A program made the translations under genes and the position numbers. 9,939 bases of DNA. It comes from an uncultured Clostridia bacterium. Its GTDB lineage: Bacteria; Bacillota; Clostridia; Oscillospirales; CAG-272. The notes under the pieces are model-generated. The model searched no databases, was not told the origin of the DNA, and saw nothing but the letters and a program-made list of their open reading frames with translations. Below, piece after piece: positions 1-6,695 of this stretch. Each line of letters starts with the position of its first letter. Position 1 is the first letter of the stretch. The DNA is taken from contig CALEJO010000090.1 of the NCBI GenBank assembly GCA_937898155.1, positions 1 to 9,939 of the forward strand, given 5' to 3'.

Positions 1-116
1 CTAAGTTATCATTGCATGGCTGACAGGCCAATCTGAAACGCACTTGTGCGTCGCCGGCAGGATTAGGGCTATGCCCGAAAATGAAAAGCCACCCGCTATG
101 CGGGCGGATTTTTATT
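1..116 (+). ncRNA. Possible 3' end of a structured RNA, family not recognised
   Basis: No coding frame is supported here. Several helices nest into one arm: 14-19 with 69-74 (one G-U pair), 20-22 with 58-60, 26-28 with 53-55, and CGCA 39-42 with TGCG 47-50 closed by a CUUG tetraloop. A purine-rich internal loop (AATCTGAAA, 30-38) lies between them. A terminator follows directly at 88-116. Nested helices, a stable tetraloop and a terminator are what the 3' part of a small RNA or a structured 3' UTR looks like. GGGC-TAT-GCCC at 66-76 is a competing small hairpin. The 5' part lies outside the window, so the class cannot be named. It could equally be the 3' UTR of an upstream gene. Confidence 0.35.
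88..116 (+). terminator. Rho-independent terminator of the upstream unit
   Basis: The stem CCCGC (92-96), loop TAT, GCGGG (100-104) is extended by CC/GG (89-90 with 106-107) across one mismatch. The run TTTTT at 109-113 follows. It ends whatever is transcribed into the window from the left and separates it from the promoter at 159-187. Confidence 0.7.
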
Positions 117-158
117 GCTCGAAATTTGTGCTATTTTTTATAAAAAAAGAAAAAATTG

Positions 159-187
159 TTGACTTGTAAAAGAAAATGTAATATAAT
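159..187 (+). promoter_or_regulatory. Sigma-A type promoter of the nucleotide-sugar dehydratase gene
   Basis: TTGACT (159-164) and TATAAT (182-187) are separated by 17 bp, and the sequence upstream is very A/T rich. Transcription should start near 193-196. That leaves only about five bases before the ATG at 200, so the promoter supports 251 as the translation start. Confidence 0.8.
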
Positions 188-250
188 ATAAAATATAACA
201 TGGGTTTTTATGATGAAAAACGCAGGCGAAGTGTGGAAAGGATCGTTCTT

Positions 251-2353
251 ATGAACCAGGACAAGGACTCTTCTCGTCAAAGCAATATGGCGAAAGAAAC
301 GCACGGGAACGAACAGGAAGAACTGTTTTCCTATGATGAATTGTCCCAAACGAACAGGAAAAAGTTTGCTTCTCTGAAAAGCGTTCGGTGGCTTTTGATA
401 TTGTTTGACTTTTTGATTTTTACCGTTTTCGATTATGTGACACTGTTTGTCTATCCGGGAAAATCGCTTGCGGAAAATATTGCGCTCGTGAGCCAGTATC
501 TTTTGGGGCTTGGTTGCATCTTTGCTGCCAGATTTTGTGCACGCGTCTATCGGCAAATGTGGCGTTACGGCGGTATGACCGCGTATATGCGCCTGATTCT
601 TGCGGATTTCTTTGGCGGAGCGGCGTATTATTTCATTCAAAAAGTAGCGCTGAAAGCAAGCGTAAGAATCACGTTCTTTGTGGCGGTTTCGATCGTGTCG
701 ATCGACTTGCTTTTTGCGTTGATCATTCGCTTCGCATATCACTTCTTTTACCGTCACGCGAAATTCAATACGGTGTTCGGTAAATTCTCCCGTCTGATGC
801 TTTTGTTGTTTGCGGGAATTCACTCTTCTCCCGAAGAGCGCCAACTGAACGATAAGCACAGAATCAAGGTGGCAATCGTCGGCGCGGGTCGCGTCGGTGT
901 CAGCTTGGCGGAGGAGCTCATCAACAATCCGAAAGCGGACTATTTGCCGTGTTGCTTCATTGACGCGAATCCGGAAAAGGCAGGACGCCGCGTTTACGGG
1001 ATTCCGATCCTGCTGAGTGGCGGAATCAGCGCCGAGCTTCTCAGCCGCTATGCGGTGCAGGAAGTGGTTTTTGCCTTGCCGCAATCCGATGAGGAGAAAA
1101 AGAAAGAGCTTTACGATTTTTATAAGAAACTCGGCTATAAGATCAAAGTTTACGATTTCCCGACGCTGCAATCGGCGGGAATGAGCAAACGGCATCTGCG
1201 CGAATTCGAGATCGAAGAGCTTTTGTCCAGACGCACCGTGGAATTTTCCGACGAGAAAACGACGAGCTATTATCGGGACAAGGTGATTCTGATCACGGGC
1301 GGTGGCGGTTCGATCGGAAGTGAGATCGCGCGGCAGATCGCTAAAATGTCGCCGAAACAGTTGATCTTGCTCGATATTTGCGAAAACAGCGTTTATGACA
1401 TTCAGCAAGAACTGAAAATCGCTTACGGAGACGCGATGAATTTGAGTGTGGAAATTGTTTCCGTTTGCGATCGCAAAGGACTGGAAAAGGTTTTTGCCGC
1501 ATATCGCCCTCATGTCATTTTGCACGCGGCGGCGCACAAGCACGTCCCGCTGATGGAACATAACTGCTGTGAAGCGATCAAAAACAACGTGTTCGGCACG
1601 TTGAATACGGTCGAACTTGCGGAGGCCTACGGGGCGGAACGCTTTATTATGGTTTCAACCGATAAAGCGGTCAATCCCACGAACGTGATGGGCGCGACCA
1701 AGAGAATGTGCGAAATGATCGTTCTGTCGCATAGTCGCGGCGGCTCGAAGACGACTTACAGCGCGACGCGCTTCGGCAACGTGCTGGGAAGCGCCGGCTC
1801 CGTGATTCCGCTCTTCAAGAGACAAATCGCGAACGGCGGTCCGATCCCGCTTACGGACAAGCGCATTATCCGCTACTTCATGACGATTCCGGAAGCAAGC
1901 CAGCTCGTTTTGGAATCGGGCGCGATGGCAAAAAGCGGAGAATTGTTCGTTCTTGACATGGGCAAGCAGGTGAAGATTCTCGAACTGGCGGAAAATATGA
2001 TCCGTCTTTCCGGATATGAGCCGTATCGGGATATCGACATCGTGGAAACGGGGCTTCGCCCGGGCGAGAAGCTCTATGAGGAGCTTTTGATCCGGAGCGA
2101 AACGCTCAGCCGCACCGAAAACGGGCTTATTTTCGTCGAAAAGGACGATCCAATCACGGCGGATGAGCTGAACGAAAAACTGGATGCTCTGCGGACGGCG
2201 CTTCTGAGCGAAGACGACGACACAGCGAGAGCGGCATTGCATAAAGCCGTTCCGACCTATCACACGCCGGAAGAAGTCAACAAGAACGCGGAACAGTCGC
2301 GCGAAATGCAGGAAGTGGAAAATGCCGCCATGGCGGGCGTTTCCGCGAATTAA
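251..2353 (+). CDS. Membrane-anchored UDP-GlcNAc 4,6-dehydratase-type nucleotide-sugar dehydratase (FlaA1/CapD/PglF family)
   Basis: Predicted to catalyse NAD-dependent 4,6-dehydration (and/or C5 epimerisation) of UDP-N-acetylhexosamine, an early step toward deoxy-amino sugars for surface polysaccharide or glycoprotein. Numbering is for the 700-residue form. Four hydrophobic helices lie at about 44-68, 76-96, 116-133 and 140-163. A first Rossmann domain (VGAGRVG, about 210-216) follows, then the catalytic SDR domain with GGGGSIGS (350-357), STDKA (469-473) and MGATK (480-484), in which the usual Tyr of YxxxK is Met, as in this family. AAAGGA at 237-242 lies 8 nt before ATG 251. The upstream ATG at 200 adds 17 residues but has no ribosome site and almost no leader. 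A charged tail of about 60 residues ends the protein. No other polysaccharide gene is in the window, so the final sugar cannot be inferred. Confidence 0.9.
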   Translation: MNQDKDSSRQSNMAKETHGNEQEELFSYDELSQTNRKKFASLKSVRWLLILFDFLIFTVFDYVTLFVYPGKSLAENIALVSQYLLGLGCIFAARFCARVYRQMWRYGGMTAYMRLILADFFGGAAYYFIQKVALKASVRITFFVAVSIVSIDLLFALIIRFAYHFFYRHAKFNTVFGKFSRLMLLLFAGIHSSPEERQLNDKHRIKVAIVGAGRVGVSLAEELINNPKADYLPCCFIDANPEKAGRRVYGIPILLSGGISAELLSRYAVQEVVFALPQSDEEKKKELYDFYKKLGYKIKVYDFPTLQSAGMSKRHLREFEIEELLSRRTVEFSDEKTTSYYRDKVILITGGGGSIGSEIARQIAKMSPKQLILLDICENSVYDIQQELKIAYGDAMNLSVEIVSVCDRKGLEKVFAAYRPHVILHAAAHKHVPLMEHNCCEAIKNNVFGTLNTVELAEAYGAERFIMVSTDKAVNPTNVMGATKRMCEMIVLSHSRGGSKTTYSATRFGNVLGSAGSVIPLFKRQIANGGPIPLTDKRIIRYFMTIPEASQLVLESGAMAKSGELFVLDMGKQVKILELAENMIRLSGYEPYRDIDIVETGLRPGEKLYEELLIRSETLSRTENGLIFVEKDDPITADELNEKLDALRTALLSEDDDTARAALHKAVPTYHTPEEVNKNAEQSREMQEVENAAMAGVSAN

Positions 2354-2363
2354 CCCGAAAAAG

Positions 2364-2395
2364 AAAAATCCCGATGCGAGAGCATCGGAATTTTT
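2364..2395. terminator. Bidirectional terminator between convergent genes
   Basis: CCGATGC (2371-2377), loop GAGA and GCATCGG (2382-2388) form a perfect 7-bp stem. It is flanked by an A-run (2364-2368) and a T-run (2391-2395), so it can end both the dehydratase transcript (+) and the putP transcript (-). Confidence 0.85.
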
Positions 2396-2401
2396 GTGCT
2401 T

Positions 2402-3940
2402 TTATGCGGCACGAACTTCCTCGAAGACGGACGTCACGGAATCGTCCGGCGCTTTGGTCAGAAGACTGACGGCAACGATCGAAAGGAGCGCGAGCAGAAA
2501 CGCGGGAAGAAGCTCGTAAAAATCGAGGACCGTGCCCATGAATATGCGGCGGATCACGAATTTCCAAAAGAACACCGTGCCGCCGCCGATGATCATGCCG
2601 GCGAGCGCACCCCATTTCGTGGTGCGCTTCCAGAAGAGCGAGCAGAGCACGACAGAACCGAAGACGGCACCGAAGCCCGCCCACGAAAATTCGACGATAC
2701 GGAAGACGGAGCTTTGCGGATCGCGCGCGAGAAAGATCGCGACGATCGAAATGACGATGACAGAGAGACGGGACAGCCACACGGACGCTCTCGGAGAAAG
2801 TTTCAGGTGCAGGACTTCCTGCAAAAGATTCTGCGAGACGCTCGAAGACGCGGCAAGGAGCTGCGAATCGGCGGTGGACATCGTGGATGCGAGGATGCCC
2901 GCCAGCACGATGCCGCCGACCGCGGCGGGAACGAATCCGTGCGTGCTGAGGAGCTTTGCGAGATCGACGATGACGGTTTCGGCGGCGGAAGCGGTTTCGT
3001 AGAGGGGAAGGATCCCGTTTTGGCGAAGCACGGTGCCGACGACGCCGATCAGAATGGCGACTCCCATGGAAAGAATCACCCAAACCGTGGCGACGCGGCG
3101 GGAGATTTTGAGTTTATTTTCGTCCTTGATGCCCATGAAGCGAAGCAAAATATGCGGCATCCCGAAATAGCCGAGCCCCCACGCGAGCGTGGACGCGACG
3201 GGAAGCGCGCCGTAAGAGGACGTTGCGCCCCCGGCGATGTCGTATCCGCGGAAGAGATCGAGATAGCCGTCGAACGAGCGGACGCTTGCAAACACGGTGT
3301 CAAATCCGTGGGCGAGTCCTTCGCTGAACCCGACGATCACAAAGAGCGCGACGGTCATGATGACGCTCTGCAAAAGGTCGGTCGTGGACGCGGCGAGAAA
3401 GCCGCCGACGGTGCAATAGAGAAGAATCACGGCGGCGCAGAGAAGCATCGCGGTCAGATAGTCCATATCAAAGAGTGCGGCGAAGAGCTTGCCGCAGGCG
3501 GCAAATCCGGACGCGGTGTAGGGAATGAAGAATACCACGATAAAGAGCGCCGCGACCGTCGTCAGAATATGCGACGAATCCGCAAAACGACGGGAGAAGA
3601 AATCGGGGAGCGTGAACGCGCCGAGCCGCCCACTGTAAACGCGGAGGCGTTTGGCAACGAAAAGCCAGTTCAGATACGTACCGATCGCAAGCCCGACGGC
3701 AGTCCACGACGCCTCGGTGATGCCGCCCATCAAGGTGACCGCGGGAAGCCCCATGAGAAGCCATCCGCTCATATCGGACGCTTCGGCGCTCATCGCGGTG
3801 ACGAGCGGTCCGAGAGAGCGCCCGCCGAGAAAGAAGCCGTCGGCGGTTTTCGATTTGCCGGATACGGCGAAGCCGATCGCGAGCATGATCGCCATATAGC
3901 ATAGAATGGCGATCAGAATGATCCAAAGTGCAGTCGTCAT
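2402..3940 (-). CDS. putP: Sodium/proline symporter PutP
   Basis: Sodium:solute symporter family protein, 512 residues, the usual PutP length, predicted to import proline with Na+ across the cytoplasmic membrane. It is strongly hydrophobic throughout with many membrane segments. The stretch SAEASDMSGWLLMGLP (51-66) is the PutP hallmark; D56 and S58 correspond to the Na+-site D55/S57 of the E. coli protein. GGFLAASTTDLLQ (179-191) is the SSF family signature, GYFGMPHILLRFM (257-269) is typical of PutP, and STMSTADSQ (352-360) covers the second group of Na+ ligands. GAGGG lies 5 nt before the ATG. No proline-catabolic putA or P5C dehydrogenase gene is nearby, so the proline could serve nutrition or osmoprotection. 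Substrate assignment is by family resemblance; a related amino acid is possible. Confidence 0.92.
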   Translation of the reverse strand: MTTALWIILIAILCYMAIMLAIGFAVSGKSKTADGFFLGGRSLGPLVTAMSAEASDMSGWLLMGLPAVTLMGGITEASWTAVGLAIGTYLNWLFVAKRLRVYSGRLGAFTLPDFFSRRFADSSHILTTVAALFIVVFFIPYTASGFAACGKLFAALFDMDYLTAMLLCAAVILLYCTVGGFLAASTTDLLQSVIMTVALFVIVGFSEGLAHGFDTVFASVRSFDGYLDLFRGYDIAGGATSSYGALPVASTLAWGLGYFGMPHILLRFMGIKDENKLKISRRVATVWVILSMGVAILIGVVGTVLRQNGILPLYETASAAETVIVDLAKLLSTHGFVPAAVGGIVLAGILASTMSTADSQLLAASSSVSQNLLQEVLHLKLSPRASVWLSRLSVIVISIVAIFLARDPQSSVFRIVEFSWAGFGAVFGSVVLCSLFWKRTTKWGALAGMIIGGGTVFFWKFVIRRIFMGTVLDFYELLPAFLLALLSIVAVSLLTKAPDDSVTSVFEEVRAA

Positions 3941-3969
3941 AAAATCCCTCGTTTTGTAAGATTACTTTT

Positions 3970-3998
3970 ATCCTATCACACTTGCGTTTGAAACACAA
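3970..3998 (-). promoter_or_regulatory. Probable putP promoter
   Basis: Read on the minus strand, TTGTGT (3993-3998) and TAGGAT (3970-3975) are 17 bp apart, giving a transcript start near 3963 and a short leader to the ATG at 3940. Neither hexamer is perfect. TATAAT on the same strand further upstream (about 4009-4014) lacks a good -35 element. Confidence 0.45.
3982..3998. promoter_or_regulatory. 17-bp imperfect palindrome, candidate operator at putP
   Basis: TTGCGTTTG-AAACACAA has two 8-base arms around a central G, and seven of eight positions are complementary. It covers the predicted putP -35 hexamer and part of the spacer. This size and symmetry suit a TetR-family dimer, and a TetR-family gene lies immediately upstream of putP. 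That link is inference from position only. Confidence 0.3.
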
Positions 3999-4027
3999 TA
4001 CGGAACGAATTATAGACGAAAAGCAAA

Positions 4028-4078
4028 AAGAAAAATCCCATGTCAACAAAAAATCATTTGCCGACACGGGTTTTTTAT
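4028..4078. terminator. Bidirectional hairpin terminator downstream of the TetR gene
   Basis: On the minus strand CCCGTGTC and GACATGGG pair with one G-U (plus-strand arms 4037-4044 and 4064-4071) around a loop of about 19 nt. An A-run (4030-4035) and a T-run (4072-4077) flank it, giving U-tracts in both directions. It should stop the TetR transcript before putP. The rest of 3941-4118 shows only the putP promoter region and no gene. Confidence 0.6.
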
Positions 4079-4118
4079 TAGAACGAAGTATATACAATTC
4101 AAAATACAAAAAATAAAA

Positions 4119-4703
4119 TTATTTTCGATAACCGTTTAAGAACATCGGGAGCATCTTCGCGCTGTATGCGCTGAGCGAATATTCGCCGTTGCAAAGGCAC
4201 CAATCATACATCAGCGCGCGCTCATAAAGCGCGTATGCCTTGACGATGTCGTTGACGGAATCCTCCGCCGAGAACTCGCCCGCTTGCTGTCCCGCTAAAA
4301 TGACCGAGCGCAGGAGCTTATAGTAGGTGCGGTCGTGGTCGAGCAGGTGTTTTTCGCTTTTGGTCGTGAGCTGAGAGGATAGAAGCTGTGCGAGCAGTTC
4401 AATGGAGATCGTATCCTCGATCAGCCGGAATACTTCCTTATTCAAATAAAGGAGTTTATCCATACTCGACATCGACGGCGTGAACGTGTCGATCAGTTCC
4501 TCGTATTTTTCGTCAAACAGATAGGACAAAGAAGAAAGAAGCGCGTCCTTTCCGCTGAAATAGTGATAAAACGATCCCTTCGACGTGCCGGATCGCTCCA
4601 CGATATCGTCGATTGTCGTATCATCGTAGCCCTGCTCATAGAACAGACGCCACGCCGTCGAAACGATCTTCTTTTTTGTGCTTTGGTCGCCTTTTTTTCG
4701 CAT
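4119..4703 (-). CDS. TetR/AcrR-family transcriptional regulator
   Basis: One-component repressor-type regulator of 194 residues, a normal length for the family. The N-terminal helix-turn-helix domain spans about 8-55 and shows the family pattern: an AWRLFYEQGYDDTTIDDIV helix pair, then the recognition segment SGTSKGSFYHYFSGKDALL (38-56). The helical C-terminal half has no recognisable ligand signature, so the effector is unknown. The start is well placed: AAGGGGGCGG lies 5 nt upstream. The gene lies between tspO and putP on the same strand, with terminators on both sides, so it is probably its own transcription unit. Likely targets are its neighbours or itself. The palindrome in the putP promoter is the only symmetric site I found nearby. 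Confidence 0.92.
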   Translation of the reverse strand: MRKKGDQSTKKKIVSTAWRLFYEQGYDDTTIDDIVERSGTSKGSFYHYFSGKDALLSSLSYLFDEKYEELIDTFTPSMSSMDKLLYLNKEVFRLIEDTISIELLAQLLSSQLTTKSEKHLLDHDRTYYKLLRSVILAGQQAGEFSAEDSVNDIVKAYALYERALMYDWCLCNGEYSLSAYSAKMLPMFLNGYRK

Positions 4704-4724
4704 GATTCCGCCCCCTTTTCTTCC

Positions 4725-4753
4725 ATTTTATCATATGCGCGAGCGGAAAGCAA
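4725..4753 (-). promoter_or_regulatory. Probable promoter of the TetR-family gene
   Basis: On the minus strand TTGCTT (4748-4753), a 17-bp spacer and TAAAAT (4725-4730) lie just downstream of the tspO terminator and about 22 bp before the ATG. The spacer contains TATGA beside the -10. No clear operator-like inverted repeat overlaps it. Confidence 0.5.
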
Positions 4754-4763
4754 GCGAATCGGA

Positions 4764-4790
4764 AGAAAAAGAGCGGCGTTTGCCGCTCCG
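4764..4790 (-). terminator. Terminator of tspO
   Basis: On the minus strand GAGCGGC (4782-4788), loop AAAC and GCCGCTC (4771-4777) form a perfect 7-bp GC-rich stem followed by a U-tract (A-run 4766-4770 on the plus strand). It begins 4 bases after the tspO stop codon. Confidence 0.85.
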
Positions 4791-4791
4791 T

Positions 4792-5268
4792 TTAATGATT
4801 CAGATACCAGACCGCGAAATTCAAATAGCCCGCGAAGCTCACCCAAACGAGATACGGGATTTGAAGCCAAGCGGCGATCGGCTTGATCTTCCGATACAAG
4901 AAAATCGTCGCGAGAATGAGCCCCCATAAGACGAGAAGCCAAAGGAACGAAATCAGAAAAACGCGCCCGTTGAAAAACAGAATACTCCAAATGAAATTGA
5001 ACGCGAGACTGACGGCATAGACGGAGATGGCGCGGTCGGCGGTGCGCGGATCGACGGCGCGGTTGCGAACGATGAGCGCGGCGCTGATGCCCATTAAGAT
5101 AAATAAGATCGACCAAACGACAGGGAATACCCACGACGGCGGCGTTAGCGGGGGCTTCGTGATGTCCTCATATAGATTTTGATTTTTCTGCGTCAGCAGG
5201 GAAGAAACTCCGCCGACGGCGAGCGCAATGGCTATGGAAAACACGTAGGGCTTGATTTTTTGCCACAT
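4792..5268 (-). CDS. tspO: TspO/MBR family membrane protein
   Basis: Bacterial homologue of the mitochondrial translocator protein, a five-helix membrane protein that binds porphyrins and other ligands; its role in bacteria is usually sensory or stress-related. The protein is 158 residues, the normal length. Conserved blocks are visible: KPPLTPPSWVFPVVW (38-52), NFIWSILFF (91-99) and a C-terminal IPYLVWVSFAGYLN (137-150). The reading frame is open much further upstream to 5538. The start at 5268 is chosen because GAGGTGAT lies directly before it, the signature begins there, and the longer version would add 90 unrelated residues. The Trp that often precedes the KPxxxPP block is Leu here (LYEDITKPP). 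No heme or porphyrin gene is in the window. Confidence 0.9.
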   Translation of the reverse strand: MWQKIKPYVFSIAIALAVGGVSSLLTQKNQNLYEDITKPPLTPPSWVFPVVWSILFILMGISAALIVRNRAVDPRTADRAISVYAVSLAFNFIWSILFFNGRVFLISFLWLLVLWGLILATIFLYRKIKPIAAWLQIPYLVWVSFAGYLNFAVWYLNH

Positions 5269-5340
5269 ATAGATCACCTCGCTCTTATCGTATGCGCAGG
5301 AAGGGCGTTTTATGTGGCGGAAAGAAAAAGAGAGAGCGGA

Positions 5341-5355
5341 AATTTTTCGAAAAAT
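5341..5355. promoter_or_regulatory. AT-rich palindrome resembling a CodY box
   Basis: ATTTTTCGAAAAAT at 5342-5355 is a perfect 14-bp palindrome. Aligned with the CodY consensus AATTTTCWGAAAATT, positions 5341-5355 match 12 of 15. It ends 11 bp before the -35 of the T-box operon promoter and is about 75 bp from the divergent tspO start. It may instead just be an A/T-rich promoter upstream element. Confidence 0.3.
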
Positions 5356-5366
5356 GCAGAAAATGC

Positions 5367-5394
5367 TTGACAAACGCGCAAAAATGGATATAAT
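5367..5394 (+). promoter_or_regulatory. Consensus sigma-A promoter of the T-box and ABC transporter operon
   Basis: TTGACA (5367-5372) and TATAAT (5389-5394) are both perfect hexamers, spaced by 16 bp. Transcription should start near 5401, giving a leader of about 314 nt before the binding-protein ATG. Promoter strength appears high, with control left to the T-box downstream. Confidence 0.9.
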
Positions 5395-5400
5395 AAGACT

Positions 5401-5670
5401 ATCATAAAGCAAAGACGTTTGAGCAAAAAAGAGTATGGCTTTCCAAAAGCGTGCAGAGAGGTGCCGGTCGGTGCAAGGCATCCGCGAAGTAGGAGTCGGA
5501 ATACATTTTGCGAGTTGTGTGTTGAATTCAGTAGGCACAACGGGATGCGACCGTTATATCGTTGCGACAATGTTGGTTGTCAAAGAGGCGTCTGCCGTGA
5601 GGTCGGCGCGAAGCAGAGTGGTCCCACGATGAAAAACTCGTCCCTGTATGTATCATACAGGGATTTTTTG
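5401..5670 (+). ncRNA. T-box riboswitch, predicted tRNA-Tyr (UAC specifier)
   Basis: A tRNA-sensing leader that lets transcription continue when uncharged tRNA is bound. Stem I: GCAAAA (5423-5428) pairs with TTTTGC (5506-5511), enclosing the specifier loop with AGTA (5432-5435) on one side and GAA-TAC-A (5499-5505) on the other, so the codon is TAC at 5502-5504. AGAGAG (5455-5460) is the AG bulge. GGTGCC and GGCATC (5460-5465, 5477-5482) close the 11-nt apical loop GGTCGGTGCAA. The T-box AGAGTGGTCCCACG is at 5615-5628. Antiterminator: ACGA (5626-5629) pairs with TCGT (5638-5641), and AGAG (5615-5618) with CCCT (5642-5645) with one mismatch, leaving the bulge TGGTCCC. TGGT selects an A73 tRNA end, which suits tRNA-Tyr. 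The element class is certain; the codon rests on the GAA-NNN-A alignment. Confidence 0.9.
5641..5669 (+). terminator. Regulated terminator of the T-box leader
   Basis: TCCCTGTATG (5641-5650), loop TAT and CATACAGGGA (5654-5663) make a perfect 10-bp stem followed by TTTTTT (5664-5669). Its first bases (5641-5645) are also the 3' arm of the antiterminator, so the two structures exclude each other. Confidence 0.92.
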
Positions 5671-5714
5671 TTTTTCGGTTTTGCTTTATCCATTATTTTT
5701 AGGGGGATATATCC

Positions 5715-6674
5715 ATGAAAAAACTGATTTCTCTTGTTCTGGCGGCAATTCTCGTATTTTCCGCACTCGGCGCGTTCACGTCTTGTGGTGAGGATGTCTA
5801 TCTCGTCGGTATTTGCCAGCTCGTGCAGCACGAGGCGCTCGACGCCGCGACGAACGGCTTCAAGCAGGCGCTCCAAGACAAGCTCGGCGACAAAGTAGCG
5901 TTCATCGAGCAGAACGCGTCCAACGATCCCGCGACCTGCACGACGATCTGCAACCAGCTGATCGCATCCGACGTCGATCTGATCCTCGCAAACGCGACGC
6001 CTGCCATGACGGCGGCGGCTTCCGCGACCAACAAGATTCCGATCCTCGGCACTTCGATCACGGACTTCGCTTCCGCGCTCGACATCAAGGACTGGAACGG
6101 TGCGACCGGCAAAAACATTTCCGGCACTTCTGATCTCGCGCCGCTCGCTGAGCAGGCGGAGATTCTGAAAACGCTTTGCCCCGTGGGCGAATACAAGACG
6201 GTCGGTATTCTTTACTGCTCCGGCGAAAGCAACTCGCTCTATCAGGTCAAAGTGATCACGCCCATTCTGAACGATCTCGGCTACGACGTCAAAGCGTTCA
6301 GCTTCTCTGACACGAACGACGTTTCCGCCGTCGCGCAGGTCGCCTGCAACGAATGCGACGTGCTGTATATCCCGACCGACAATACCGCCGCTCTCTGCGC
6401 GGACGCGATCGGCAGCATCGCGCTGAACACCGAGGTGCCGATCATCGCGGGCGAAGAAGGACTTTGCAGAAAATGCGGCGTGGCGACGCTTTCGATCAAC
6501 TACTATAACATCGGCTACGAGGCGGGTCTCATGGCGTTTGAGATTCTTGCCAACGGCGCGGACGTTTCGACGATGCAGATTCGCTTCGACGCTTCTCCCG
6601 TGAAAGAATACAACAAGACGATCGCGGACAAACTCGGCATCACCGTTCCGTCCGACTTCGTCGAGATCAAATAA
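5715..6674 (+). CDS. ABC transporter substrate-binding lipoprotein, PF04392 (TrpX-like) family
   Basis: Extracytoplasmic binding protein that should deliver its ligand to the permease and ATPase encoded directly downstream. It is 319 residues. The signal peptide has a KK start, a hydrophobic core to about residue 20 and a lipobox FTSC, giving lipidated Cys24. Family marks include GICQLVQHEALDAATNGF (32-49), NASNDPATC (67-75), DLILANATPAM (88-98), IPILGTSITD (108-117), ISGTSDLAPL (135-144) and GILYCSGESNS (164-174). AGGGGG lies 8 nt before the ATG. It is the first gene after the T-box, with 21 bp to the permease. Relatives in streptococci are predicted tryptophan transporters (TrpXYZ); here the T-box reads Tyr, so tyrosine or a related aromatic compound is the best guess. 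The family also includes uncharacterised members, so the ligand is unproven. Confidence 0.9.
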   Translation: MKKLISLVLAAILVFSALGAFTSCGEDVYLVGICQLVQHEALDAATNGFKQALQDKLGDKVAFIEQNASNDPATCTTICNQLIASDVDLILANATPAMTAAASATNKIPILGTSITDFASALDIKDWNGATGKNISGTSDLAPLAEQAEILKTLCPVGEYKTVGILYCSGESNSLYQVKVITPILNDLGYDVKAFSFSDTNDVSAVAQVACNECDVLYIPTDNTAALCADAIGSIALNTEVPIIAGEEGLCRKCGVATLSINYYNIGYEAGLMAFEILANGADVSTMQIRFDASPVKEYNKTIADKLGITVPSDFVEIK

Positions 6675-6695
6675 GAGCAAAAAGGATATCATTTT

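Noticed and set aside
200..250. Upstream in-frame ATG for the dehydratase gene
   Set aside because: It lies only about five bases from the predicted transcription start and has no ribosome site, whereas ATG 251 has AAAGGA at ideal spacing.
2396..3904. Long open frame opposite putP on the plus strand
   Set aside because: Its product is rich in Arg, His, Asp and Glu without any fold-like pattern, and it is exactly antisense to the clearly real putP; this is a codon-bias shadow.
5437..5504. Tryptophan specifier (UGG) in the T-box
   Set aside because: The only TGG near the specifier loop (5436-5438) is on the 5' side of stem I, where the codon is never read, and the bulge TGGT does not suit the G73 of tRNA-Trp.
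5269..5538. N-terminal 90-residue extension of TspO
   Set aside because: TspO has a standard start with a strong ribosome site at 5268; the extension would cross the divergent operon promoter and has no family similarity.
5419..5718. Short open frames within the 5' leader of the ABC operon
   Set aside because: They run through the T-box helices and terminator and have no ribosome sites; the RNA structure explains the region.
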